This document shows positions 35,416 through 46,895 of a stretch of DNA of 64,000 bases, piece by piece. The DNA is from Neckera pumila (Eukaryota > Streptophyta > Bryopsida > Hypnales > Neckeraceae), in NCBI GenBank assembly GCA_963969595.1, contig OZ018417.1:20896501-20960500 (forward strand), written 5' to 3'. Under the pieces are notes generated by a model. That model ran no database searches. It was not told the origin of the DNA and saw nothing but the letters and a program-made list of their open reading frames with translations. The stretch's first letter is position 1, and every line of letters starts with the position of its first letter. Position numbers and translations under genes: made by a program.

Positions 35416-37092
35416 TTAGTGCAATTTGGTGCCCAAAACCCAAGTGGTGCTGAACTTCCAATCGTAGAGGAGGTAAGAGCCGTGAGTGCCTTTGGACACT
35501 CTTGTAGAGAAGCCCACATATGAGAAGTCCTTCACCACGGAAGCCAAGTCCAGGCCGCTGTAGGAGATCGCCAGTGCTGACTTCGACTTCGAAGGCGTCT
35601 GGTTCACATTCACCTTGTGGGTGCGCACCTGTAGCGTCCCCACCTTCGCATTGTAGTCCACCCACACCCCCAACTGCATACACATTTACATCAATGAAAC
35701 ACATCATCAATAGAACCTATCATTAATTTGTGATTTTGGTCGTCAACAATTGTGACAATCATCTGCAAAGAGCTCTAGAAACTAAATAACTAGGACGTTC
35801 TATGTTCATGTTTAGGTTGCTCACCTTGAAAAGTCGCAAAGTTGCAGAATTCCGGAAAGTTAATGAAATTGATATTGACGTTAAATACTCAAGAATTAAT
35901 GTTACTGCGTTACATAATGGCAAAGTCCAAGATTCAGGATTGATAGCTGCGTTACTAGAATCTTGTTAGCGAACCTATTTCTCTCAGAGTGACCGTTCAA
36001 TTGGTCAACCAAAACGAACATATATTGATGTTCAAGATTCCACGGGACGACGACATTTTGTGTTCAATGTACCCTCCTCTAAACCCTAAACCCTAAAACC
36101 TCGAGTTAGGCTACCCAATCCATCATTAAACTAAAGAGCAAGAGAGAGAGAGGCACAAACCTTGTGGTCGACAAGTAGGTCATGATCTCCCAGGGAGCTG
36201 GTAACTACAGAGCGCACACTGTTGATGTCGAGGCCCAAGTGGGGAACTGGAGGGTCCCAGCTTTCATCGTTCCTGGAGATGTCGATTTCCACAGCCACCT
36301 GCCAGGGTCGCAAGCAAGTGAGCCTGACTGGCAAAAACTGAAGAAGGAATTCAAAATACCGTGTTTGCAATTAAACTGGGGACAAGTAGAAACTATGTAC
36401 AGTTATACTTTAAAATTCCTTCAAATGGCGAAATTCCAGGCACTTCCAGGCTACACTGTGACCTAAACCATTTCCTGACACCACAACTTGTGTACTTTCC
36501 AGATCGCCTATTGATTAATAATACATGCTTTTGAACCCTAATTTTTTTTGCATATGGTATCTTTAATGTTTCAAATTAATTTCTCAATGCTAACAAGAGA
36601 TCGAGGAGTGGTGGGTACCGTCTTGCTGTTGGCGCCCGCCAGGGACGCTCCCGTCTTCCCGTCGATGGCGAACAAGCCCAAGCTCTCCCCGTTGGTGCCC
36701 GAGACCGACATGGACGGGGTGATAGCGAACGCAATCCCTCCACCTCCAATGAAATGGTACTCATCGGTGTACTGATCGATGTTGATCGTGAACGACGTCG
36801 AAAAAGAAGCCACGTACTTGGAATTCTTCTTCCAGAGCTGCACAGGAGTTTTGTACTGGTACCGAGCGGAGAACACGTCGTTGTCGGTGCCACTGAAAGC
36901 GACGAATTTGGCATTCAAGAAGCAGGTGTTCTGGGGGGTGGCGCCTGGGAAGCCGCTCTGAATGGTGCACTTGAGATTAGAGGTGAAGGGGGGAGCGGAG
37001 AGGGTTACTCCTTTGGGGGGTGTCTCTGCTGCAAGCGCCGTGGCCAAGAATGCCAGAAAGAGTACAACTGTTGTCATGCTTTGTCCCGCCAT
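35416..37092 (-). CDS. Secreted L-type (legume-type) lectin (three exons, 289 aa)
   Basis: Exons in transcript order: 37092-36619, 36298-36161, 35673-35416, phases all zero. I chose the ATG at 37092 because it gives a clean signal peptide (hydrophobic residues 8-21, cleavage near ALAA) and good context; an in-frame ATG 30 bases upstream is possible. The fold is the legume-lectin beta sandwich: SARYQYKTPVQLW, FSTSFTINID, GIAFAITP, then VAVEIDISRN (Glu162 and Asp164, metal site), WDPPVPHLGLDINSV (Asp173, His178), VWVDYNAKVGTLQV and VGFSTRV. There is no transmembrane segment or kinase, so it is probably a soluble extracellular or vacuolar lectin. At residues 116-119 GGGG replaces the usual ADG, so the sugar-contacting Asp is absent. 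Sugar specificity cannot be predicted. A short CCCTAAA repeat lies in intron 2. Confidence 0.93.
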
Positions 37093-38600
37093 CGCTCTGA
37101 AAAAACAGACACAAGCAAGCAACAGGTATATTCATATGACATTCGAGTGGAACGTTTAAGATAGGTGGTGATTGCAGAAACTCTATGAGAGGAACTAGTA
37201 GTTTGAGGAAAGAATTGAAGACTCGTGATGTTCCTGTGTGGCAACGAACCTAAAAGGAACTGTAAGGTCTAACAACACTAATGTTGTTCTAATTGACCAT
37301 TAGGCTTGAGCTTCTATTGCGACTCATGATGTAGTCGACAGCATGAAGTGGAGTATTGGTGGATTGGCATATTGCATGAACCAAACGTAACAATATATTA
37401 CAGGTGAAGACATCTAGCTCATATTCAAAGCCCTGTGTGATCGACATACGTAGATGGTTCCAGGATTGGTGTGAGACCAACTACCCTTTGTGTACGCATT
37501 TTCACACTGGGGATTCAATTTGATCTGTTTTTCAAAGCGCATACATTGTGAAGCTAGATACAAAAATGCAACGATTAGTAAGACGAAGCCCACCTTGGCA
37601 ACGCTATATAACTGCAAAGACTGAAGAGCAGCCACTGGTGGATGTGTAATTCAAGCAAAATATGGGACAATTCGAACTCACAATCAGAATGAGCCTAAAC
37701 CAGAAGCATAGAAAATGATTCGATCGAGTCCTTCCTTTAAATACAACAACCCGCCGGAGACTCCACTGACCAAGTGCGCTGAACGATGCAATGTCAACTC
37801 CGACCACGCACTTGCAAGCTGGCCTAGTAAATTGATGATTCATAGAAAAACTTTTATGGAAGACTTTGGGGGCGTCTCCGGTCTCCAGGTGCACTGCTAG
37901 CTGTCACATCCTGATCCTTACTGTTAACCCACATTTGTTGAAATATTTCACAATTTCACAAGTATGGTGGGCAACTGGGCATAGAAATATGGGGAGTCAC
38001 AGTAGTCATTACTGAGTTGTAACGCGGAGCTTGAATGTACTTGTCCCAAAGGGCGAGTAAAGAAAGTTCAGTGACAGTAAGTTTGTCTGTGATTTGAGGA
38101 CAGGAAATCGTAAGAGTAGAAACATAGTCTGCTAAGATTCGGAAAAGCAACCACGATAACGATTTGAAATAGATAAGTTGGATCAAATTATAATCTATAA
38201 GTCTTCACAGCCATTCTGACAAGATCTCTTCAAGTTCAATTGCCATAAATGGAGGGTTACATTGTCATTTTGTGATACTTTGGAAGACTGGATGTCAAAG
38301 CGGGGTGATGCACTGGTCCGGATGACCGTTCGCGAAAACTATGCTACATTGCGGCGATTCTCAGTGGAGCTAGTTTGCCGTGGATGTTACCGTACAGAGC
38401 TTCAGTGAAGTTTAGATGAAGTTTTGACTTTCGATTCACACAATAAAATAAACAAGTGACGATAAGTCAAATCAGTGGAGATGTTTTTGGAAATGTCAAC
38501 GACGATGTGGAAGTCAAAAGGCACCCGTGCTCTATTTTTAGGATGGTGTCTATTCGGCAAAGGAAGAGCCGTGGGATTTCCAAAGTCAACTCCCTCTATG
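37093..38600. other. Upstream region of the lectin gene
   Basis: Less AT-rich than average for the window. Contains unassigned short frames only. The promoter of the minus-strand lectin should lie at its left edge. Confidence 0.4.
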
Positions 38601-39985
38601 AGCATCCCCACCCGGCTTGTAAAATGCAAGCCAGGTTGCAAGTCTGGCAGTCCATTTTGCAAGCCGTGGAAGAAGGGTCACCCCACCTGTGGCCTCTTAA
38701 GAGGCCATTGCCATCCAATGAGCTACGTCCACATTCACGGATCATGTCCTTGCTTTTTGGGAAAGTGGAAAAGTGTTTGTCTCATGCAGTTTGCAAGCCG
38801 GTTTGCAAGCCACCCTTTGGCTTGCAAAAGAGCCTTGTTTTGCAAGCCACCGGTGGCTTTTGGCTTGGCCTCTTAACAAGTTCATCCATTATGCAAGACG
38901 GGTGGGGCAATTGCAGGACGTTAAATCGTGCCATCCTTTGTGGGCCCGGCTGTTAGAATGCTGGGCTGTTAGGACGGCGCCCAGCCAAGCGTGCGGGTAG
39001 CGCGGCGGAAAGTGCAGGACATAAGAGTGCAAAATTGGAAAATGCAGGACACGACGTCCCGACGTCTGGCGGTGGGTCAGGGTTTAGGGCGGTGGGTTAG
39101 GTTTTTGGGTTTAGATAAACCATATTGTTTGTAAACCTTCCTACCACCCCATATGTATATAAAGCCTTGTCTTTTGAATTCTAAACACAAATTACAAATG
39201 GATGGAGAAGCAAAGTGAGATAGATGTCCATTTCAAATGAACAATTTAACATCTTGCAAAGAAAAAAAAATTCCAAAAAACTTTTTCAAGTTTTATTAAA
39301 ATAAGATTTTGGGGCACAATTCAAACAACATATTTCAAAGTGCATGAGGAACGCATAAATTTCCATCCACGTCCATCTCTAACCTTATACTTCATGAAAA
39401 TTTCATCATTTTATAGGTTCTGCATAGAATGGACACTTCAACTTTTTTAGAATTATGAAAAGTTTCATTTGGAAGGCCACCTTGTTGCTTATGTGTCCCT
39501 CATGCACTTTGAAATATGTTGTTTGAATTGTGCCCCAAAATCTTATTTTAATAGAACTTGAAAAAAAAATTTGGAATTTTTTTTTTCTTTGCAAGATGTT
39601 AAATTGTCCATTTGAAATGGACATCTATCTCACTTTGCTTCTCCATCCATTTGTGATTTGTGTTTAGAATTCAAAAGACAAGGCTTTATATACATATGGG
39701 GTGGTAGGAAGGTTTACAAACAATATGGTTTATCTAAACCCAAAAACCTAACCCACCGCCCTAAATCCTGACCCGCCGCCGGACGTCGGGACGTCGTGTC
39801 CTGCATTTTCCAATTTTGCACTCTTATGTCCTGCACTTTCCGCCGCGCTACCCGCACGCTTGGCTGGGCGCCGTCCTGACAGCCGGGCCCACAAAGGATG
39901 GCACGATTTAACGTCTTGCGGGGCAATTTTGCAAGCCTCTCTTAACAAGTCATCCAATATGCAAGACGGGTGGGGATACTCTATC
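38600..39985. repeat. Older GCAAGCC-rich repeat hosting a fold-back element
   Basis: The left edge reads GCATCCCCACCCGGCTTG and the right edge GCAAGACGGGTGGGGATAC, imperfect inverted repeats. Between them the motif TTGCAAGCC or its inverse recurs many times. The 1007-bp Mutator-like element is inserted within it. Frames at 38456-38956 are products of this repeat, not proteins. Confidence 0.6.
38913..39919. mobile_element. Mutator-like fold-back element, 1007 bp, 9-bp target duplication
   Basis: Arms 38913-39358 and 39488-39919 are near-perfect inverse complements over about 430 bases. They begin GCAGGACGTTAAATCGTGCC and include GGGCCCGGCTGT and GACGTCCCGACGTC. The left arm has a 17-base extra block near 38951. 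The loop is about 130 bases. GGGGCAATT occurs directly before (38904-38912) and directly after (39920-39928), a perfect 9-bp duplication typical of the Mutator superfamily. No transposase. Confidence 0.93.
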
Positions 39986-40248
39986 CTTAAGCAGATAATG
40001 AAGGTTCTTCGACTGACCCAAGGCAACTGAGCCGCTAAGGGCATGCTTAGTCCACTTGGCAAATTCAGTACAGTAGGCAGAGGCCTCCATATTTCTAGTT
40101 CTAATTTTTGGAATTAGAACTTGGCAATTCTATCGTTAGAAAAGCATGTAAAAATATGTATATTTGTGACAAGAATGTCCAGTATTGGACAGTGCACATT
40201 TGAAATAGATCGTATTGAAAGCAGGCTAAGAATACCCTCAATGGGAAC

Positions 40249-40569
40249 CATTAGAGAAAAAATCAACCCTCCGGAGGACTGCTCCAAGTTGACATGCCAT
40301 GCTATTTCATGCATGGCTTGTCAACTTGGAAAAGTGCCCTTGGTGAGGAGTCTGAGTGTATAACTGCTCGCCAAAGTAGTTAGATTTCGTTGATTTTTTT
40401 TAAAAATTAATTTTTTACTCGCAAATTTGAATTCCTACTCCATTGTCACAGCATAAATTGTTGCACAGAAATGGGCAAAAAATAAATTTTCAACCCCAAA
40501 AAATCCTATTTCAGGGTCTTTTGAAGGGCTATGGAGTAGCCCTCTAGAGGCCTTAAATTTTCTCTAATG
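40249..40569. mobile_element. CATTAGAG-ended element (copy 8), reversed
   Basis: Left end CATTAGAGAAAAAATCAACC, right end CCTTAAATTTTCTCTAATG. The hairpin lies near the left end (CAAGTTGACATGCCATGC with GCATGGCTTGTCAACTTGG), so the copy is inverted relative to copies 4, 6 and 7. Confidence 0.85.
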
Positions 40570-40869
40570 GACCCCTTTAGTACCCTAAAATGTCGTATTA
40601 AGGGGTTGAAAAATTAGTTTTTCCCTTATTTCCGCGCAACTGAAACTGCTGTGATAATGGCAGAGGAACCCAGATTTTTGAATAAAAATTATTAAATAAA
40701 TAAATTTAAAAAAATTATCTTAAAAAAAATGCTTTAAAAAAAATAAAAATAAAATCTACAAAATCTGATTGCTCACCAAGGGCAATTTCTAGGTTGATAG
40801 GCCAAGCTTGAAATAGCTTGGCATGTCAACTTGGAGCGGCCCTTTGGAGTGATGATTTTTGCTCTAATG
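40570..40869. mobile_element. CATTAGAG-ended element (copy 10), left end missing
   Basis: Immediately follows copy 8. Starts inside the family sequence (ACCCCTTTAGTACCC) and has the hairpin and a right end GATTTTTGCTCTAATG. The left about 50 bases are lost. Confidence 0.75.
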
Positions 40870-40971
40870 CATGACATCAAGCCATTCCAAACCTAAGCAA
40901 TATTGAATGTGTTTTGGAGCACTTAAATCTAGAGGTTGTAAAATGGGGTGTAAGTCCTTGTGTGGACAAGG

Positions 40972-41996
40972 TTAACCCCTAAAGGTCAGAGACCTTGTTT
41001 TCACCAAAAACACTCTAAAATTGCCATTTCTAATACAAGTACCAAATTTTAGAATTTTTTTTTTTTGACACATGTAACCATAGGATCTTGTACACAAAAT
41101 AGTGAAATTAGGTTGCCCCAAACTACAGTTGACCATGTCTGAAAGTGTTAGATATGAGAAAAATTAGTGTGAGCAACTTAGTTTCACTATTTTGTGTAGT
41201 ACACTTGTTTGAGAATATGTAAAAAAAATTTCAGATTTTTCCACCTTGTGGATTGCAAGATATTAGCATTTGAATTGACAAAAATGTTTTTTGGGCCCTG
41301 CAAAAAATTGGGCAGCTGCACTTCACAAGGTCATATTTAAATGAAAAAATGTCCAAAATGGTGGTAACTCCTTGGACTCATTCTTCAAAGCAAGTTGGCA
41401 AAATGCTTGAAAAATTTCAGATCATTTGGAATTATAGAACATATAGGAAAAAAATATCAAGTAGAAAAAAGTAGAGAATGATTCAAAACATGAAATTGTT
41501 AAGAATTTAATTATGGAATTGAAAAATGTCAATCCCAACGGTTGTAATGCTGCAATAAACAATATACATCCTATGCTTTTATTTTATTCAAAATATATTA
41601 AAAATTGAGTTAAATAAAAGACTTCAAAGTTTATTTTAGAGTAGGGAATCCATATTTGCCCGTAAATTAGAACACCTCATAATTTTCATCTCATAAATCA
41701 AAATGGAATAATTCAAAGCTTGACCCGTGTATATAAATCTAAAGAACCAATTTCAAATTTTATTCTTTTTAAAAATGATTTTTCAGAATTTTTTTGAGCT
41801 GCCCGCCAACCATTGAAAATGACATATCATCCAATAACTTTTTAACCATGTAGTGAAAATTTTTGGGCCTTAAAGCTACTCCTCAGGCACACATTGTGTG
41901 AAATTTTCAAGGAAAAACAATAAAAATTCTGTCCGCAGTGAGTTGCCCAAAATTGCTATGTTGCCAAAAAACGCTATTTGGTCCTTTAGGGGTTAA
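40972..41996 (-). mobile_element. TTAA-bounded element, reverse copy
   Basis: Ends TTAACCCCTAAAGGTCAGAG and GGTCCTTTAGGGGTTAA. Its inverse complement matches 19541-20914 (minus the nested insert) and 50098-51031. It supplies the uninterrupted version of the site where copy 3 of the CATTAG family inserted. Confidence 0.85.
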
Positions 41997-42075
41997 AAAT
42001 ACCTAGCCAGACTACAAAGATGGCTAATAAGGCTCCAAAAGACGTCAACAACAATGGAAGAATGGTTGCAGGACT

Positions 42076-42437
42076 CATAAGAGAAAAAAGTAGCCCTCTG
42101 TTCCACGGACCCTTTTAGTACCCTAAAATTTTATTTATTGGGTTTGAAAAATCATTTTTTTCCTATTTCCGCGCAGCTTTAATTGCAATGACAGTGACAC
42201 AAGAACCCAGATATAAGAGTAAAAAATTAATTTTATAAATAAAAAAATAATAATAATCTCAAAAAAATACTAATAAATAAATAAATAAAAATTTGCAAAG
42301 TCTAACTGCTTCGGCGAGCAGTCATATACTCTGACTGCTCATCAGAGGGTACTTTTCCAAGTTGACATGCCAAATTTGAAATAGCTTGGTATGTCAATTT
42401 GGAAAGGCCCTCCGGAGGGCTAATTTTTTCTCTAATG
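42076..42437. mobile_element. CATTAGAG-ended element (copy 9) with hairpin
   Basis: Left end CATAAGAGAAAAAAGTAGCC (one mismatch in the terminus), right end GGGCTAATTTTTTCTCTAATG. Internal plan as in copies 6 and 7. Confidence 0.8.
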
Positions 42438-43230
42438 TGTATGTTGCTGAAATTGAAGGGCTCAATAGAATCCCATAGAATACCATGGGAAGGGAGAATT
42501 TCACTCCAAATTGAAAAGCTTGATGTATGTTCCCATGGGATAACAGGTTCATCCTTTTGAATCTAAACCATGTCAACTTTGTATTATAGCGGCAATTTGG
42601 AATTTGCATTGAGGATGCTCTAAAAGACAAAAAATTTAGAGGTCTCAGAAAATTGAAAATCTTTTGAGAATTAAAAATCTTCTAGTTTTAGTGCTCTAAA
42701 ACTTACCAATATATCCAGTTGACAATATCTTCAATTATCTAACAAACCGTCTCTGAACCTTGCATGACCTTCAGATACAGAAATAAAATCCCACAATAAA
42801 TTGAACAAATGTAGTGCATGAAGTTCACCAAGAAAGGTGGGCTTGATACATATTACAAGGACCTTTGGACTAAAATGTTCAAAAGCAATCATTAATTGAG
42901 AATCTATAAAACTCATGAATTGTCTTATTTTTAGAAAATTTATAAAAAAAAAATAGATCTAATTCACTTTGTATCCCCCGTCACTTCACCATAACATTGT
43001 TAAACACCTAAATTTCCTCCCCCTAGCTAGAGGTATATTTCCCCCTAGATACTTCGGAGGGAATTCAGTTATAATCAAACATTTGAGATTTGTTGGACTG
43101 GATAATTCCGCAAAGGGTTATGAGAGCTGAAGAACAAGTTTGGTGAGCTAGCTCATTCCAAATACACCACGTCCAAAAATTGGTCTTTCAAGGACAATCA
43201 CAAACCTTTGAGAGGTTTTCTCCAACTCAT
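42438..43230. other. Intergenic, nothing recognised
   Basis: AT-rich spacer downstream of the kelch gene. No gene or element recognised. Confidence 0.4.
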
Positions 43231-43430
43231 CTAGGGGAGTTTTTGAGCTTTACCAGGTGTCATCCTTCCCGAGTCCCATCTCCATCCGATTTTTCAAAAA
43301 TACTTACTCTGCTTATTACCTCTACTTATTCTATAATTTAAAATTTTCTCAAAATTTTAACCAGTTTTTATCTCGAGTGCGCTTTCAAAATCCCACCAAA
43401 ATTTTCATATTTTCACCAGTTCACAGTTCT
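43231..43430 (+). repeat. Dispersed repeat, partner of 27577-27779
   Basis: Lies 70 bases past the stop of the five-exon kelch gene. Inverted relative to its partner. Confidence 0.75.
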
Positions 43431-43501
43431 TGAGCCTCCTTGTCAAGACCAGCTACAAGCTCTGATAAGCTCTGATAAGTCTCTGATAACCAGCTCCCCT
43501 C

Positions 43502-46500
43502 TCACACCTGTGCATGTGCGGCGGGCTCAAACCGCCAGTTCCCCAGAAACGTGAGCTTCTCGACATACCCATCATACAACGGCAGATCAAACCAAGAGTC
43601 CTGCCTCACATTGTAACACGCAATCACCGTCGGCCGGTCCCGACACGCAAATGCCATCACCTCCCGACTCGAACTGCAATCAAACTCCGACCGCGTGCTC
43701 CGGCGATATCCGTATGGAAACACCTTCCGAAAGAGGCGCTCCGGCATCCGTGTGACCTCCTTGCAGTCCGGGACGGAGAATTCGTGGTAGACGAACGTCC
43801 ACACCGTGAGCGTGGCCTTCTCCGTCACGCCCCGGGCGACGAGGAAGAGCTTTTGGTCGCACTCCAGGACTTGTGGGGGCTCGACCTCGTGCGCCGGGGG
43901 CCAGGCGTACGCGTGGAAGGTGCGCGTCTTCTTCTTGAAGCCTAAGAGGACGGGCGCGGTGGCGCCTGGGTGGGGGACGATCACCTGCGCGGAGCAGAAG
44001 ATGGTAGTGGTGTCGATGTTGCGGGAGATGAGGGGTAACGCGCGGTTGTAGTTCGAGATGCCGGGGCGGAAGAGACGACCTAATTCATGGAGTTTGCATT
44101 ACATTCCAAGCAAAATTCTCAGATAATTGATGGCAATAGATTCGCTTGACAAGCAGCTACACTATGAGAGACTTAGTTTGTCCGAGTAGCACTGGCTTGC
44201 TTTTTGAGTAAGGTAGTTAATCAAACTTCCTCAAAGGAGCTTCTGTCAATGCAAAGCGTCCTCCCTTTTGGTCCAAAGCCGGTGAACATTGATTTCGATA
44301 AATTTGTGCAATTCCATTGAATGGTGTGGTGCGGAGGACCCTCTCAAACAAGGAAGGAAATTAAATGATGTAAGGAGACAGGAGAAGGGAGGATTGGGTA
44401 GACGGGAGGGAGGACCTAGCTTAGCGGTGCACAATGTTGTGGGTGAAATGCAATTTGCATATTAATTTGCATATCACTATTGGTATCAAAATGTGACAAA
44501 CTTTGGGCATCAAATTGGATGAAATCATGACTCAATGCTGTGACAATGTATGTAATATAATAGATTAGACTGTCTCAATACCTTGAGGGAGGTTGAAGAT
44601 GCGCCACTTGCCCTTGATGGACTTGAAAATACCAACATAGAGGCCTTCTTGCTCCGGGCACTGGCTGATGGCAGGGTGGTAGCCAACAATGTACACAACA
44701 TAGTGATCCGACATCGAGGTCACATGAATGTGGCCCAGGAGGTTCTCCAAGTGGCAATGGAAATTGGGCAAAATGCGAAAAGTGCGTGCTATTGGATTGC
44801 ACACTACAATCAGTTTCTGCCCATTTGGGTCAATCCGAGGCAGCGGGGGTTTCTCTGGAGATTCAGGTTCCTTCTCCCCGTCTTCACCGTCTTCGCCCTC
44901 TTCTTCAGGTTCTTCTTCCTCTTCACCTCCTGTTGAAATATTGGCTCCAATTAATGCGTTTAGGGAGAATAAAATAAATTTCATTCCAGGAAAAATGTGC
45001 AATATATATAAAGCAAATAGTGCATCCCACAATGTGTAGTGAACTTAGAACTGTGTATGAAATCCACGATTATATTGTAAATTCTTGACAGACTGAAAAA
45101 AACAGTATGCAATTTCACCTTCTTCCTCCTCTGCTGGCTCGGGTTCCGGTTCCGGTTCGGGTTCTGGCTCGGGCTCGAGCTCCGCTAAGGGGTCTACCCA
45201 GGGAGGCGGATCACCACAGAGCAGCACCAAGCCGCCTTCGCCGGCAAGCATTTGGTTCACCCGCGGCGGGAGAAAATTCAGATTCGGAAAATTCACCCAT
45301 TTTTTCTTCTCTGTTCTATATGCCCACACCTAAGGGAATTTTCATTAAATTGGTAATCTTCAGTCAAAATGGCAAAAAATATGCACAATTGTGCTAAACT
45401 TAAAATCTCTACCGGTCCTAGTTATCAAAGATAAATCCAATCTACTAGAGGAAGCATAGTCTGCATAGACTAGGAAAATGACCCAGCCATGAGAAGATCT
45501 ACATGATCAAATTGACAAGTTGTGGTCATTTCCACGCAGATCCTGTTTTAGCTAGCGCAATCTCATTTTCAGAAATCAAAAACTTGTCAATTGCCTTACC
45601 TGTCGCGGTGCGGGTTCGTGCAAGATCCCGTAGGGATCAAGCTCATCCTCGCGGACACAAAACGCGCTCGGGAAATACTCTGTGTTGTGCTTGATGTGAG
45701 ACTCCAGAAAAGGGTTGATGTGTGCGTTGAACAGGTAGGGAAAATACTCAGGTACACATCCCACGGCGTACAGTTTACTCACTGGGAGCTTGGACAAGAT
45801 GAGGTCGCGCATGTCGTCGCGGTCAATCTGGTTCTTGCTGAAGTGGTTGAGCCAGCATCCCATCCAGAAGGGATCGTCCAGCTTGTTCTCGACTTCCTCG
45901 ATGAGGGTCTTGAGCTCTGGGAAGTTTGGGATGGTTTTTTCGTTCGGTTCGGGTTGCGGTCGCGGTTTGCGGCCCGCAAATCTAAGGCAATTTTCAGAAA
46001 TTAGCTTCCTTCCAATTGCCAAAAATGAGTCTCACAAGTGTTTTTTCCCTTGAAATATGAAGTGCAATGAAGTTGACAGCACTTTTGAGTAGTCATAACT
46101 GATGTTCTCCATGCTCTATACAAAGAGGCAGAATATTTTATTATTGTCAATTTCAACCAACAAGTCCAGCCCATAGGAGATATTAACATTGAGAAGTTGA
46201 CACAACTTAGAAGACACAAAAAGGAAGACTAGCAATGAGCCATGTTCTCAAAAGAAGAGCTTTGATAGTCTGATCATAGACCAATTCAAATTACATCTGA
46301 TTTGATTAGTTGGATTCACTCAAACGACATCCAAACTTCATTGCTGAATAATTTTATGATGTTACCCTCAAAATAGGACATGCTCATTTTTTGCACTTCG
46401 ACTTCCCTGGATTGAGAAGTCCTTCCATGAATCTCGTGGCACAATTGATGGAATAATCCAACCTCTGGTACCATTACAAAATGATACCTAACCAAGGAAT

Positions 46501-46895
46501 CCAAGAATTTGCAGTATACAAAACATTGCCATTTTAACTGAAAATTGTCAATCTAACCCTCTAAAGAAGAGGAAGATAAAAAGTGTCCAGTGAAAGACTT
46601 TCAACGTTTCTTAAGAGCAAGAAACCAAACATAATTGTGTGGTGAATGAGGAATTGCATTACTGATGAACACGGTGACACTCCCGTTGTTTCAGAGTTAA
46701 TGCAAAGATACTCCGTTACCTGCCGAAATCGAAGGGCTGCACTACAAGCTGGAACCTGTATGCTGGTGCTGTTTCCAAGCTCACTTTTTCGTAGAAGTCC
46801 TCGTCTGCAGGAGGTTCTTCTTCTTCTTCTGGAACAGGAGGAGGAGGTTCCTCTTCCTGTGGAGGAGGAGCTTCTCCCTCCTCATTCGTTGACAT
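43502..46895 (-). CDS. F-box/kelch-like protein (five exons, 564 aa)
   Basis: Exons in transcript order: 46895-46720, 45981-45600, 45329-45119, 44929-44582, 44079-43502; GT-AG throughout with consistent phases. Residues 1-35 are acidic and proline-rich. Residues 117-150 resemble the F-box second half (MRDLILSKLPVSKLYAVGCV), followed by HNTEYFPSAFC. The propeller region begins at about 187 (FPNLNFLPPRVNQMLAG). It is interrupted by two low-complexity acidic inserts: a Glu-Pro dipeptide repeat (237-252) and an E/D/G stretch (about 258-285). It then continues with CNPIARTFRILP and VGIFKSIKGKWRIF, ending EPAAHAQV. F-box proteins act as substrate receptors of SCF ubiquitin ligases; that role is inferred. 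It is the only intron-bearing, GC-richer member of the three related genes here. The terminal 190 residues are one exon. Confidence 0.82.
46130..46560. repeat. Intron 1 segment resembling the 59.7-60.9 kb element
   Basis: Phrases such as AAGTTGACACAACTTAGAAG, GACTAGCAATGAGCCA and CAAACGACATCCAAACTTCA have diverged counterparts in the same order at about 60190-60360. Probably a degraded copy of that element; ends not found. Confidence 0.5.

Noticed and set aside
36075..36100. Interstitial telomere repeat
   Set aside because: Only two to three CCCTAAA units in a lectin intron; short telo-like motifs are common in plant genes and do not indicate a chromosome end.
38456..39000. Open frames of up to 166 codons on the plus strand
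   Set aside because: Two overlapping frames run through GCAAGCC-rich repeat sequence and the edge of a fold-back element, with no recognisable domain.
43514..46004. Plus-strand frames of 100-140 codons over the kelch exons
   Set aside because: Antisense shadows of GC-rich exons; the minus-strand exons join in phase and show family blocks.
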